Positions 17,874 through 27,525 of a stretch of 64,000 nucleotides of DNA are shown piece by piece. How positions within the stretch are numbered: position 1 is the first letter of the stretch; each line of letters begins with the position of its first letter. Below the pieces are notes generated by a model, which did not search any database, was not told the DNA's origin, and saw only the letters and a list, made by a program, of their open reading frames with translations. Source of the stretch: CAWCTB01 sp963798275 (lineage in GTDB: Bacteria > Acidobacteriota > Terriglobia > Terriglobales > Acidobacteriaceae); the NCBI GenBank assembly GCA_963798275.1, contig CAWCTB010000023.1, forward strand, positions 1 to 64,000. The letters are read 5' to 3'. Both the position numbers and the translations under genes were made by a program.

Positions 17874-18587
17874 TTGCCACAGAAGAAAGTCTCAATCCGC
17901 ATCGACGGCGAACTGGTCAACAGCTTCGAGGGCCAGACCATTCTGGAGGCCGCCCGAGCCAGCGGGAAATACATTCCCACCCTTTGTTTTCTGGAAGGAT
18001 TGTCGCCGGTGGGCGCTTGCCGCTTGTGCATGGTCGAGGTCTCGGGCGTCGATCGCATGTTTCCCGCCTGCACCACCCCGGTACAGGACGGCATGGCGGT
18101 GACCACCACCTCTCCCAAGCTCACGCGTTACCGCCGCATCACCACCGAACTGCTGCTGGTGGAGCGCAATCACGTGTGCGCCGTCTGCGTCGCCAACGGC
18201 CACTGCGAGCTGCAGGACATGGCCTACTCGCTGGGCATTACCAGCGTGCGCTTTGCCTACAACTTCCCGCGGCAGCCGGTCGATTCCACCCATCCCCGCT
18301 ACGTGCTCGACCACAACCGCTGCATCCTCTGCACCCGTTGCGTGCGGGTGTGCGCCGAGATCGAAGGCGCACATGTGTGGGACGTGATCTCGCGCGGCAT
18401 TCACGCCCGCATCGTGCCCGATCTGGGCGGCACCTGGGGCGAAGCCCGCAGTTGCACCAACTGCGGCAAGTGCATCCAGGCCTGTCCCACCGGAGCGCTG
18501 GCGGAAAAGGGCAAAGCCGTGGAGGAGATGGCGCGCTCCAGCGCCGGCATCACTCTCCTGACCAGGCAGAGAGGGGCCCGGCCATGA
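17874..18587 (+). CDS. hoxU: Hydrogenase subunit HoxU (NuoG N-terminal-like Fe-S protein)
   Basis: A 237-residue iron-sulfur protein, the normal length for HoxU. In order it has a ferredoxin-fold [2Fe-2S] site ('CFLEGLSPVGACRLC' then 'PAC'), the His-Cys3 site 'HVCAVCVANGHC', and two [4Fe-4S] sets in 'CILCTRCVRVC' and 'CTNCGKCIQAC'. It wires the diaphorase to the small hydrogenase subunit. The start is a TTG at 17874 after AGAGGAGAAG; no in-frame ATG fits the family N-terminus. Its TGA overlaps the hoxY ATG (ATGA). Confidence 0.92.
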   Translation: MPQKKVSIRIDGELVNSFEGQTILEAARASGKYIPTLCFLEGLSPVGACRLCMVEVSGVDRMFPACTTPVQDGMAVTTTSPKLTRYRRITTELLLVERNHVCAVCVANGHCELQDMAYSLGITSVRFAYNFPRQPVDSTHPRYVLDHNRCILCTRCVRVCAEIEGAHVWDVISRGIHARIVPDLGGTWGEARSCTNCGKCIQACPTGALAEKGKAVEEMARSSAGITLLTRQRGARP

Positions 18588-19115
18588 AGAAGCTCAAGCT
18601 GGCGACCGTATGGCTCGACGGCTGTTCGGGATGCCACATGTCGCTGCTCGATCTCGACTCCGCCATTATCCCCGTCCTGCGCAAGGTGGACATCGTGTAC
18701 GGGCCGCTGGTCGATGCCCAGGAGTTCCCTGAAGAAGTGGATCTCACCCTGGTGGAAGGGGCCGGTGAGCTCGCAGGAAGACGCCGACCGCATCGTGAAG
18801 ATCCGCCAGCGCACCAAATTGCTGGTGTCGCTGGGCGATTGCGCCGTCACGGCCAATGTCGCGGGAATGCGCAACACCTTCCCGGTGAACAAGCTGCTGC
18901 AGCGGGTCTATGTCGATGGCGCGGATGAGAACAAATGCATTCCAGGCGCCGGACTGCCGAACTTGCTGAAGCTGGCGCGCCCCGTGCACGATTTCGTCAA
19001 GGTCGACACCTGCCTTCCGGGCTGTCCTCCGCCCAGCAAAGTGATTGCCAGCTTCCTGAACAATTTGCTCGACGGGCGCAAGCCGGAGTCCACCACCAAG
19101 TTGAAGTTCGGATAG
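18584..19115 (+). CDS. hoxY: [NiFe] hydrogenase small subunit HoxY (one frameshift)
   Basis: The short small subunit of group 3 [NiFe] hydrogenases. It shows 'DGCSGCHMSLLDLD' (proximal-cluster cysteines near residues 13-16), 'GDCAVTANVAGMRN' and 'CLPGCPPP'. There is no Tat signal, in keeping with a cytoplasmic enzyme. Near 18762 the frame changes inside the conserved 'VEGAVSS' segment; removing one G from GCCGGTG restores it exactly and gives about 176 residues. That makes a sequence error the simplest explanation, since hoxH downstream is intact. It lies between hoxU (4-bp overlap) and hoxH (8-bp gap). Confidence 0.88.
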
Positions 19116-19123
19116 GAGCGACG

Positions 19124-20545
19124 ATGAAGCGCATCACCATCGAGCCGGTCAGCCGCATCGAGGGCCACGCCAAGATCACCCTTCAGCTCGACGATGCCGG
19201 CAATGTGGCCGACACCCAGTTTCAGGTCACCCAGGTCCGCGGCTTCGAGAAGTTCACCGAGGGCCGGCCCTTCTACGAGATGCCGGGAATCACTTCGCGC
19301 ATCTGCGGGATCTGTCCCATCAGCCATCAACTGGCCTCGTCGAAGGCCTGCGACGCCATCATGGCGGTACGCATTCCGAAAGCGGCAAAACTGCTGCGCG
19401 AGATCGTCCATTGCGCCCAGTTTGTGCAGTCGCACGCGCTCAGCTTCTTCTACCTCTCCGGGCCGGACCTGCTGCTGGGCATGAATGCCGATCCCGAGGT
19501 ACGCAATGTGGCTGGATTGATCGAGGCCGATCCCGAGCTGGCGCGGGCGGGCATCGAACTGCGTAAGTTCGGACTGCTGGTGATCGAGGGCCTGGCGGAG
19601 GAGCGCGTTCACCCATCGTGGATTGTGCCCGGCGGAGTGAAGACTCCGCTCTCGGCGCAGGCCCGCGACCGCATCCTCGCCGGCATTCCCGAGGCGATTG
19701 CCACCACCGAGCGCGCCATCGCGCTCTTCCAGGGCAAGCTCGATTCGTTCGCCGAAGAGATCGAGAACTTCGGCGCATTCCCGACCATGTATGCTTCGCT
19801 GGTCGATGGAGCCGGCAATTTGCAGTTGTACGACGGCGCCCTCCGCTTCCGCGACGCCCTGGGCGAGATTGTGCAGAGCGGCATTGCCGCCGAGGATTAT
19901 TCCGAATTTATCGGCGAAGCCTCCCTGCGCAACTCGTATCTGAAGGCGCCGTACTACCGGCCCGTCGGCTATCCCGACGGCGTGTACCGGGTCGGTCCTC
20001 TGGCCCGCATCAACGTCGCCGAAGCTTGTGCGACTCCGAAAGCCGACGCAGAATTGGCCGAATTTCGCCGGCGCTTCGGACGCACGCCGCATAGCGCATT
20101 TCTCTATCACTATGCCCGGCTGATCGAAATCCTCTATGCCCTGGAGCGCATGAACACCTTGCTGACGCGGCCCGAGGTGCTGGACACGCACGTCCGGGCC
20201 TCCGCTGGCGTGAACTCACAGGAAGGTGTCGGCGTAATCGAGGCGCCGCGGGGAACGCTGATCCATCACTACAAGGTGGACGAGAACGGCGCGATTGTCT
20301 GGGCGAACCTGATCGTGGCCACCGGACATAACAATCTCGCCATCGGGCGGAGCGTGCGCCAGGTTGCCGAGCACTTCGTGCACGGCGACCATCTGGAGGA
20401 AGGCATGCTGAACCGCGTGTCGGCGGTGGTGCGGGCGTACGATCCCTGCCTGAGCTGCTCGACCCACGCATTTGGCGCCCCGGCCGTCACCGTTTCGTTG
20501 GTAAGTTGCGAAGGAGAGTTGCTCGACCAAATCAGTCAGCGCTAA
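19124..20545 (+). CDS. hoxH: [NiFe] hydrogenase large subunit HoxH (group 3, probably 3d)
   Basis: A 473-residue catalytic subunit. Both [NiFe] ligand motifs are present: L1 'RICGICPISH' near residues 59-68 and L2 'DPCLSCSTH' near 440-448. After L2 comes a 25-residue tail ending 'LLDQISQR', the peptide normally removed by the maturation endopeptidase after Ni insertion, so the precursor is intact. The enzyme interconverts H2 with protons and electrons delivered through HoxY/HoxU. No hyp or hoxW maturation gene lies in the window. The ATG follows TAGGAG. It converges on a TPR gene 70 bp away. Confidence 0.93.
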   Translation: MKRITIEPVSRIEGHAKITLQLDDAGNVADTQFQVTQVRGFEKFTEGRPFYEMPGITSRICGICPISHQLASSKACDAIMAVRIPKAAKLLREIVHCAQFVQSHALSFFYLSGPDLLLGMNADPEVRNVAGLIEADPELARAGIELRKFGLLVIEGLAEERVHPSWIVPGGVKTPLSAQARDRILAGIPEAIATTERAIALFQGKLDSFAEEIENFGAFPTMYASLVDGAGNLQLYDGALRFRDALGEIVQSGIAAEDYSEFIGEASLRNSYLKAPYYRPVGYPDGVYRVGPLARINVAEACATPKADAELAEFRRRFGRTPHSAFLYHYARLIEILYALERMNTLLTRPEVLDTHVRASAGVNSQEGVGVIEAPRGTLIHHYKVDENGAIVWANLIVATGHNNLAIGRSVRQVAEHFVHGDHLEEGMLNRVSAVVRAYDPCLSCSTHAFGAPAVTVSLVSCEGELLDQISQR

Positions 20546-20615
20546 AGTGCAGCAGGACAGCTTCGGGTCTGCTTCCATGTCTGCGCGCTGAAATAGGACC
20601 GACACCTTTCCTCGG

Positions 20616-21311
20616 CTATCCCTTCGGTGAGTTGGGAGACTGCGCGGCATTGGCCGGCTGTTGGGCCTCGATAATCAGGTGCTGGACCTCTTCTTTTTGC
20701 GGGAAGTCCGGATTGAGCTTGAGCAGCTTTTCCCAGGCGGCGATCGCGCCCTTTACGTCCTTCTTGGACTGCCACTTGATGATGCCGATGTTCATCAGCG
20801 TTCCGGCGTGCTTGGGATCGTAGGTCAGCGACTTGTTGAGCTGCGCCAGGGCCCCATCGACATCGCCGCTGTAGTACAAGCAGGAAGCCATTACCGTGCG
20901 CACCGTTACATTCTTGGGATTCACCTCGAGCGCCTTGTCGTAATAGGCTGCCGCCTCGGGGAACTGATGTGTCGCCCGATAGATGTCACCCACCTCAACC
21001 AGCAGTTCAAAGTTTTTCGGATCGCTCTTCAGCTTCTCCACCAGCGGAGCGGCTTTGCGATCGGCCATCTGCTTCATCTGCTCCAGGCTCGGCATCTGTG
21101 CGGGCGGCTTGGGCGCGGGCGTCGCGGCGGCAGGCTGGGGCTTTTCCGGAGCGGCCACGGCCGGCGTCGCCTTAGGCGTAGGCGCCGCCGAGCCCCTGAG
21201 CAGGTATCCGACCGGCAGGCCGATGAGCAGGCAAACCACCGCCATCAGGTAAGCCTGCATAGGACGCCACCCCGAACTGGAACTGCCCGATTCGACTGCT
21301 GGGTTTGCCAT
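20616..21311 (-). CDS. TPR protein with N-terminal membrane anchor
   Basis: A 231-residue protein. After a short N-terminus there is one hydrophobic helix ('AYLMAVVCLLIGLPVGYLL', about residues 19-37), then an Ala/Pro-rich linker, then about three tetratricopeptide repeats ('FELLVEVGDIYRATHQFPEA', 'ASCLYYSGDVDGALAQLNKS', 'IGIIKWQSKKDVKGAIAAWE'). It resembles CcmH/NrfG-type TPR proteins that help handle apocytochromes, which would suit the cytochrome neighbours (inference). The start at 21311 is preceded by TAGGAG; a longer upstream reading lacks family features. Confidence 0.82.
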   Translation of the reverse strand: MANPAVESGSSSSGWRPMQAYLMAVVCLLIGLPVGYLLRGSAAPTPKATPAVAAPEKPQPAAATPAPKPPAQMPSLEQMKQMADRKAAPLVEKLKSDPKNFELLVEVGDIYRATHQFPEAAAYYDKALEVNPKNVTVRTVMASCLYYSGDVDGALAQLNKSLTYDPKHAGTLMNIGIIKWQSKKDVKGAIAAWEKLLKLNPDFPQKEEVQHLIIEAQQPANAAQSPNSPKG

Positions 21312-21561
21312 TGCTTCGCTACTCCTAGGAGAGATCGGCGGCGTATGGGCCGCATGCCCATACCTGCACAGGTAGATCAATGCAGGAACCATGCCAAACG
21401 TGCGGCGAAAATGGGGCTAGTATCTGCCTCGTTTACAGATAGTTAGGGCGAGTGCTCGGGGCAGACAATACGTCCCGCGGCCCCGGACGGGTCATTCCTC
21501 GCACTGCGAGGGTGTTTTAACCCGACTGCGCAGTAGGCAAATACCCGCAAAAGGCGAGCTT

Positions 21562-23427
21562 TCAGCGGGGTTTCCTGGCGGCGGCGGCGCCCTGCAGGTT
21601 GTGGGCGTGACCATGGCATACCAGGCTGCAGGAGTTACTGGCGTGGCTGTAGGAGACGGGCGTGGGCCCGTTCTCCGCCACCACGTTCATGTCGAAGTTC
21701 ACCATGCGCTCACCCGAGATGGTGCCGCTGCTGGCGCCCATGCCGTGCGCGGTGTGACAGACCGAGCAGGAGAAGCCGTCGTTGATGTGGCGGCCATGTT
21801 CGGAGAACGATGCATTGGCAACCACGTTCGACAGATCGTGGCACTTGGCACACAAGCTGTAGGGGCCGGTGGTGGTGAGGTCGGGACTGGGAAACAGGTT
21901 CGTGATCTGCATTCCGCGTCCCGCCGCCTGGCTGAATTCGTAGCGCCGTTCCAGGAGGTGGGTCCACTTGGAACCGTGCGGCCCGTTGGGGCCGGTGCCG
22001 CCAAACTCGCGGTCGTCGTCGCTGTTGTGGCAATCGGTGCACAGGATCTGCGTCCCGGTGGTACGCCCAAACGTCGAGCCATTCAGGTTCAACATCTGCT
22101 GGCGCAAGCTGGGCTGCGGGTAGGGGCTGCTGGAGGCGTGCGTCACGGGATGGCTGGAACTCGAGATGGCGGCGAATTGCGGGATCACGTTGAGGGGATC
22201 CAGCGCGGAAACCGCGCGTAACGGCAGGTAGCCGTATTTCGGGTCCGCGACCTTGCCCACACTGGTGCTGTGGCAACGCAGGCAATTCTCATATTGATTG
22301 ACGGATGGTTTGAGGATGGTGACCCCGTCGGTCGCGCTGATGCCGGTAACTCCATCCTGCGATAGGCGTACCACCGGAGGAGGCGGGAAGCTGCCAACAC
22401 TCTGCGCCGCATGGCCATCGTGACAGTCAGCGCAGGTGGCGTGGCGGTTCTGGTTGAGCAGCACGCTCTCGCCCGCATCGTGCTGGTTGTTGCCCGAAGG
22501 CACTGGGTGGCCGACCTTGGTCATTTCCTGGAAGATATTGGGCGCGGCCGGTGAGATGTTCGTGCCGCCGCTGTGGCAAGCGGCACAGTCCTGCTCGTTG
22601 GGGCCGCGCAGCAGCCAGGCAGGGCCTTTGCCGTTATGCGGCATGTGGCAGGAGAGGCATGCGTTCTGTCCCACTGTGGCGTAGCTTCCCGCGTTGGCCG
22701 CAGTGGCCACCCGATTGGTCGCGGTGGCGTGAATGCTGGTGCCCCATCCGAAAAGCGGATTCGTCTCGCCGGTCACAGTACGGGCCGGATCGTGGCAAGC
22801 GAGACACATCTCGCCGCTGGAACTGTCGCGCACCAGGAATTGCTGCGCGACCGAGTCCACCGCCTGCACGTGCGGATTGTGGCAGGAGGTGCACTCGATG
22901 TTGCCCTTGATCAACTTCACCTTGCCCAGGGGGTCGGCGGTCTGCCCTTTCGATGCCAGTGTCTGCACCAGGTCGGGCGCGTCCACCAGCGGCAGGCTCA
23001 AGCTGAAGGGGTGAGAGCTCTGCAGGTTCGTGCCCAGAATGTCGGCGCTATTCATGGCGCCCGTCATCATGATCTTGCCGGAGACGATGGTTTGCCCGGG
23101 CGCCACCGTGCCATCGTGGCAACTGAGGCACAAGCTGCTGTCACTGCCCAGAACAGGTTGCGCGCCTTTCTGGTGATACGTCGAGCTGGTATAGGGCGAG
23201 TAGACCTGGGTCGAAAGGGTCTGGTTCCACAGGGCGCGGCCGGTCGCCAGCCCGGAGTGCGGCGCGTGACAATAGGTGCAGGACCCGGGGCGCGCTCCCG
23301 TGATCGGCGACTTGCTGCCCGGGGAGAGGTCGTGCATGCCGATCACGTCATCGGTAAAGTTCTGCGCAAAAGCCGGGCCCACTGCGAACAGCAGCAGCAC
23401 GAAGGCAGGCAAGCATCGCAGCTTCAC
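21562..23427 (-). CDS. Secreted multihaem cytochrome c, 11 CxxCH plus one CX3CH site
   Basis: A 621-residue protein with an N-terminal signal peptide ('AFVLLLFAVGPAFA'). Eleven CxxCH haem sites are visible (CTYCH, CLSCH, CTSCH, CLACH, CLSCH, CAACH, CADCH, CLRCH, CTDCH, CAKCH, CSVCH), and near the C-terminus 'CSLVCH' is a CX3CH that may bind a twelfth haem. The start is a GTG at 23427 after GGGGAGG. It is the last gene of the unit carrying a beta-barrel, an isomerase and an NHL propeller, and overlaps the NHL gene by 4 bp. A periplasmic or outer-surface electron carrier is the likely role. Confidence 0.88.
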   Translation of the reverse strand: MKLRCLPAFVLLLFAVGPAFAQNFTDDVIGMHDLSPGSKSPITGARPGSCTYCHAPHSGLATGRALWNQTLSTQVYSPYTSSTYHQKGAQPVLGSDSSLCLSCHDGTVAPGQTIVSGKIMMTGAMNSADILGTNLQSSHPFSLSLPLVDAPDLVQTLASKGQTADPLGKVKLIKGNIECTSCHNPHVQAVDSVAQQFLVRDSSSGEMCLACHDPARTVTGETNPLFGWGTSIHATATNRVATAANAGSYATVGQNACLSCHMPHNGKGPAWLLRGPNEQDCAACHSGGTNISPAAPNIFQEMTKVGHPVPSGNNQHDAGESVLLNQNRHATCADCHDGHAAQSVGSFPPPPVVRLSQDGVTGISATDGVTILKPSVNQYENCLRCHSTSVGKVADPKYGYLPLRAVSALDPLNVIPQFAAISSSSHPVTHASSSPYPQPSLRQQMLNLNGSTFGRTTGTQILCTDCHNSDDDREFGGTGPNGPHGSKWTHLLERRYEFSQAAGRGMQITNLFPSPDLTTTGPYSLCAKCHDLSNVVANASFSEHGRHINDGFSCSVCHTAHGMGASSGTISGERMVNFDMNVVAENGPTPVSYSHASNSCSLVCHGHAHNLQGAAAARKPR

Positions 23428-24517
23428 TGGCTGCCTCCCCCTTTGCTCTGCTTGTTCTCGCCGTAAAAGTGAAAGACCTGGACTCGCCGGTTGAAGGAGT
23501 CGACCACGAAGATGCGGTCGTTGCCATCGATGGTGAGTCCGGCGGGCAACTGGAACTCTCCTGGCGCGGTGCCGCGATTGCCGAAGTAGTAGAGCAGTTC
23601 GCCCTGGCGGTTGAACGCCTGCACGGTGCCCCAAAGTCCGTCGACCACGTAGAGGTTACCCTCCGAGTCGAAGCCAATTCCCTTTGGCCGGAACATCGCT
23701 CCCGACTGATCGCCAATTTGCCCGACCGCGTACTCGAACTTGCCGGAGCGGTCCAGCACCTGCACCCGAAAATTCATGGCATCCACAACCACCAGGTTCT
23801 GGCCGTGCAGCCGCAACTCGGTGGGATAGTTGAATTCACCTTCCGCCGTGCCCGCCGGCCGATGGTCTGCAGCACATTGCCCTGCAAGTCGAGCAGGAAA
23901 ATCTGGTTGCGCAGTGTGTCGGTGACGTAAATCCGTTGCGCCGCCGCATCCACCGCGATCCCGGTAGGACGCTTGAAGAAGCCCTCGCCGCCCTTCAGGC
24001 TGCCAATCGCCCTCTGATACTTGCCATCGGCATTGAAGACGAATATCTTGCCTGCCTCCGAGTCGGTTACATAGATATTGTCGTGCTCATCCACGGCGAC
24101 GCATTGCGGCGACAGCATGGGATCTTTTCCCTTGCCGGCGCGCGACAGGAACTTGTATTTCTGCTGCTGAAAATCGAAGACGTGGACGCCGATGGCGCCC
24201 GGGTCGGTCACGATGATGCGTCCCCGTGAATCGGTCACCACGCTGTAGGGGCGGAGGAGAGCGTGGAACTCGGGCTCGCCAATGGCGAAATCGACGACGC
24301 GGGTCCAGAAGCCGCGCTTGGGTTTGACCTCACGCTCGTTGCTGAAGCTGCGTTCATAGGTGAGCTTGCGGCCGCCCAGCAGGGGTAACTCGGGCGGCGT
24401 GGGTTCGGCCACTACGGGCTTCTTTTCTTTCGGCGCTGCCCCGGCCATGGCCAGCAGGGCCAGCGTGACGGTTGCGATTTGTATAGCCTTCCTCAGCAAA
24501 ACCCGACCCAAGGCCAT
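23424..24517 (-). CDS. NHL-repeat six-bladed beta-propeller, exported (one frameshift)
   Basis: The N-terminus 'AIQIATVTLALLAMAGAA' is a signal peptide or anchor. Repeated blades follow the NHL pattern (for example 'PYSVVTDSRGRIIVTD', 'PQCVAVDEHDNIYVTD', 'PTGIAVDAAAQRIYVTD', 'PKGIGFDSEGNLYVVD', 'PAGLTIDGNDRIFVVD'). The frame changes near 23850 at a GGG run; adding one G joins 'LQTIGRR' to 'GTAEGEFNYP'. Repaired it is about 364 residues. The ATG overlaps the beta-barrel stop (TGATG), so expression is coupled. NHL propellers recur beside multihaem cytochromes in bacteria with extracellular electron transfer, possibly as scaffolds (inference). Confidence 0.82.
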
Positions 24518-26412
24518 CAGAAAAAATTGAAGTAGCGGGAGATACCAAAGTAATACGAATTGAGGTCGCTTGCCGGCAAGCCGGAGGCGCTGAATTGCTG
24601 CACCAGCCGTCCCCACCCTCCCGTTACCGTAATCTTCCGGAGCTGGTAATTCATAATGAAATTGATCTGCTCGTTGTAATTGGCGGAGTAGATCAAGTTG
24701 GCCGTGGTGTTGCTGTGGGCCTTGGAATAATTGGCTCCCAGACTCAGATGGCGGAACGGCGAACCGCCCACGGCGAACGAATAGCTGTTGCCGCCATACA
24801 GGATGATCCACTCCGGCGGAATCACCCCCGGCGGCAGATTGGGCGGGGGCACGATTCCGCCCGAGCCCAGCAATCCGTAGCCGTTGGACTGGGTGTAGGC
24901 CGCGGCGGCGGTGAGCCGGTAGCCGCCGATGCTGGTCGAGTAACTCTGTGCCCCGTTGCCTGTATTCGGCTGATTGGTTATGGCGCTGTGCGAGCCGGCC
25001 GCGCTCGCCGTCCACACCACCCGCCCAAAGCGGTGGCGGACGTTGCCGCTGTACAGGTAGAACGAGTTCGTGTACGACACCAGGAAGCTCTGCACGTTTT
25101 GGGCATAACTGAAGTTCACGCTGGTGAACCAATCGGCAAACGTCCGATTGTAGCCCACGTTGGTGGTGAAGCTCACAGTGTTGCCACTGATGGTATCGGA
25201 TGTGTTGGCAGCAACGTTTAACGAGGTATTGAAAAATCCTCCCAGAAACCCATGGGTGTAGACGGCGCCGGCGCCATAGGTGTTGGCCCCATAGGTGGCG
25301 CCGAGGTAGGTCTGCTGACGGCGCTGCACCTGAAAGTTCAATTGCAAGTTGGGCGCCACGGCGTACGCTCCGTAGCCTTCGATATAAAAGGCATTCGACG
25401 ACGCTTCTGTCTGCTGATAGGGGCCCACCACGGTTGCCTGGGAGACGCCGGTGCCGGTTTGCACCCCGGTCGCCTGGCCGGACACGCCGCTGCCCGGAAT
25501 GATCGACTGGTAGAGCGATCCGGTGAGGTTGTTGGTATAGCCCATGGATGCCGAAAAGCTCAGCTTTTGCGTGGGATTGATGCCGGCGGCCGCATTGACC
25601 TGGTCGATGGTACCGTTGAAGCTGTAGCCCAGATAGTTGGAATCGACGTAGGAATGAGAATAGTTGGCCGAGGCCGAGCCGTGCATGGGCAAGTTGTGCG
25701 AGGCTCCGACCTGGAAGGAATTATTGTTCGAGTCGATGGTTTGCAGGGTCTGGTTGCCAATGACCTCCGGGATCTCGGAATGTGCCGTTCCCAGATTATA
25801 GGAGGCGTTCAGGTTGAAACCGGCCAACATGTAGTTCGACCGCAAGAGGAAGTTCTTGTTGCTGTTGCTTCCGTTCAGGTCGGTGCCAAAGACGCTGTAA
25901 TCGCTGCTGCCCGTGTTGAACGTTGCCAACAGGCTGGGAAAGTTGGGAACGTACGCGCCCCATCCGATGCTGAACCCTTGGCCGCTGCCAACGGTTGTGT
26001 AATTGGGTGTGCCCGGAATACCGAAGTTTCCTTCGCTGTTCCACGACTTGGAATAGCCCACCGATCCAGGAAAATGGCTGCCCGCGAAAATGTTGCTGCT
26101 GAATTCCAGACCGCTGCTGTCGAAAATGGACTGGAACTGCGAGTTCTGTTGCGACCGGCCGTAGAAGGGAGACAGGTTGAAAGACAGAAAATTAGGATCG
26201 TAATAATAGCCTGATAGAGTTCCGCTGCCGCCGAAATTCAGGCCGTGGCTCGCCTGCACCATGTTCCCGTAGGTGCCGTTATAATCGACGGTAACTACGC
26301 CATTCAGGTTCATCTTGAGGTTGTCGCCCACCGTCAACTGGGCTGCAGCAGGCAGCGCCAACAACAGCAACCACCCCAACGCTGAATAAAGCCTGCAACT
26401 TCGCCGGGTCAC
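24517..26412 (-). CDS. Outer-membrane beta-barrel protein, candidate porin of a porin-cytochrome conduit
   Basis: A 631-residue protein with a signal peptide ('LGWLLLLALPAAA' then 'QLTVGDNL'). The remainder is dominated by alternating polar/aromatic strands with short Gly/Asn/Ser turns, and it ends 'YYFGISRYFNFF' with a terminal Phe, the outer-membrane-barrel insertion signal. There are no CxxCH motifs. The size and the position between a SurA-like isomerase and NHL/multihaem cytochrome genes match porins that sheathe cytochromes across the outer membrane. I cannot assign it to a named porin family by eye. Confidence 0.78.
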   Translation of the reverse strand: MTRRSCRLYSALGWLLLLALPAAAQLTVGDNLKMNLNGVVTVDYNGTYGNMVQASHGLNFGGSGTLSGYYYDPNFLSFNLSPFYGRSQQNSQFQSIFDSSGLEFSSNIFAGSHFPGSVGYSKSWNSEGNFGIPGTPNYTTVGSGQGFSIGWGAYVPNFPSLLATFNTGSSDYSVFGTDLNGSNSNKNFLLRSNYMLAGFNLNASYNLGTAHSEIPEVIGNQTLQTIDSNNNSFQVGASHNLPMHGSASANYSHSYVDSNYLGYSFNGTIDQVNAAAGINPTQKLSFSASMGYTNNLTGSLYQSIIPGSGVSGQATGVQTGTGVSQATVVGPYQQTEASSNAFYIEGYGAYAVAPNLQLNFQVQRRQQTYLGATYGANTYGAGAVYTHGFLGGFFNTSLNVAANTSDTISGNTVSFTTNVGYNRTFADWFTSVNFSYAQNVQSFLVSYTNSFYLYSGNVRHRFGRVVWTASAAGSHSAITNQPNTGNGAQSYSTSIGGYRLTAAAAYTQSNGYGLLGSGGIVPPPNLPPGVIPPEWIILYGGNSYSFAVGGSPFRHLSLGANYSKAHSNTTANLIYSANYNEQINFIMNYQLRKITVTGGWGRLVQQFSASGLPASDLNSYYFGISRYFNFF

Positions 26413-26423
26413 ATTCCACCGCC

Positions 26424-27459
26424 CTATAACACTTCGATCTTGGCGTTCTGCCGTAACTTCTGGCCCAGGCCGGCGCGCACCTGGTTGGTCTTCTTGGTCT
26501 GCAGTTGCTTCATCAACTGCGCTTTCACGTCCTCGAACTTGGCCTTGCCGGCGGGGATGTGCTTGTTCAGACGGACGATGGTGAAGGCGTTATCGATCTG
26601 GATCAGGTCGCTGACCTGGCCGTCCTTCATGGCCAGCAGGGTTTGTACCATCTGGGGCGGGAGCTTGGCGCGATCGACCTTGCGGTGGTCGCCCATCATC
26701 ACGCGATAGTCGTCCTCCGAGATCTTCTCGGCCAGCAGTCCAAACTCCTCGTAAGTCTTGGTCGCCTTGGCCTGCTTCAAGGCGTCGTCCGCTTTCTGGC
26801 GGGCCTCCTTCAATTGAGCGGGCGTGGCCTTGTCGGGAGGAAGAAACGAAATGGTCTGGAAGGCGAACGCCTCGGGATACTGGAAGATGGTGGGGTTCTT
26901 GTCGTAATAGGCGCGGGCGTCGGCCACGGTGACCGTGGCTTTGGCGTCCACCTCGGTCTTGAGAAAGCTTTCGATCAGCAGGGAGCGCTTGATCTTCTCG
27001 CGCACCGCCTGCTGCGAGCCGTTGAATTCAGCCTTCACAAAACTGTTGTAGTCGGCCGGGCTGGGAAACTGCTTCTTGAAAGCCGCCTCCGCTTCATTCA
27101 GGCGCTGGGGAGAGACCGTCATCTTCCGCCGCAGCGCCTCCTGGTATACCAGCTCCTCGAAGATGATCATCTGCATCGCGCCCTGGCGGATTTGCGGTTC
27201 CATCTCCTGGGGAATGCTGCCGTTGTGCTGCCGGGCATAGGGAAAGATGGCGAACATCTCGCGTTGCAGGTCACGGTCAGTCAACACCGTGCCGTTGACC
27301 CGGGCCACCGGTTTTCCGGTGATGGGTGCGCTCGCCACCGGAGTGCCCGGACGGGTGGGGGGCTGGGAGATCATGGTGGGAGCGTGCGAGGCGACTTGAG
27401 CGAGGGCCGGGAATGCTAGCAAAAGAATCAGCGCGCAGATCGAGAAGTCGGGACTTCAT
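26424..27459 (-). CDS. Exported SurA/PrsA-like peptidyl-prolyl isomerase (frameshift in signal peptide)
   Basis: The body carries a SurA N-like domain ('ARVNGTVLTDRDLQREM', 'IIFEELVYQEALRRKMTVS') and a parvulin-like region ('FQTISFLPP', 'MKDGQVSDLIQIDNAFTIVR'). In this family the chaperone guides beta-barrel or cytochrome precursors in the periplasm. The signal peptide is split by a frame change near 27441: 'MKSRLL' continues as 'ICALILLLAFPALAQ' when one G is removed. With that repair the start is the ATG at 27459 and the length about 345 residues. It lies 11 bp upstream of the beta-barrel gene and is probably the barrel's dedicated chaperone (inference). Confidence 0.83.
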
Positions 27460-27525
27460 ATTGCCTCATTCATGTAAGGCTTTAATGTTGGGGAGAGATT
27501 ACTCTCTCCCCGGTTAGAGAAGCGA

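Noticed and set aside
14163..18587. HoxE/F/U-like genes as part of respiratory complex I (NuoEFG)
   Set aside because: They are directly followed and overlapped by hydrogenase small and large subunits with intact NiFe ligands. No other nuo gene is present.
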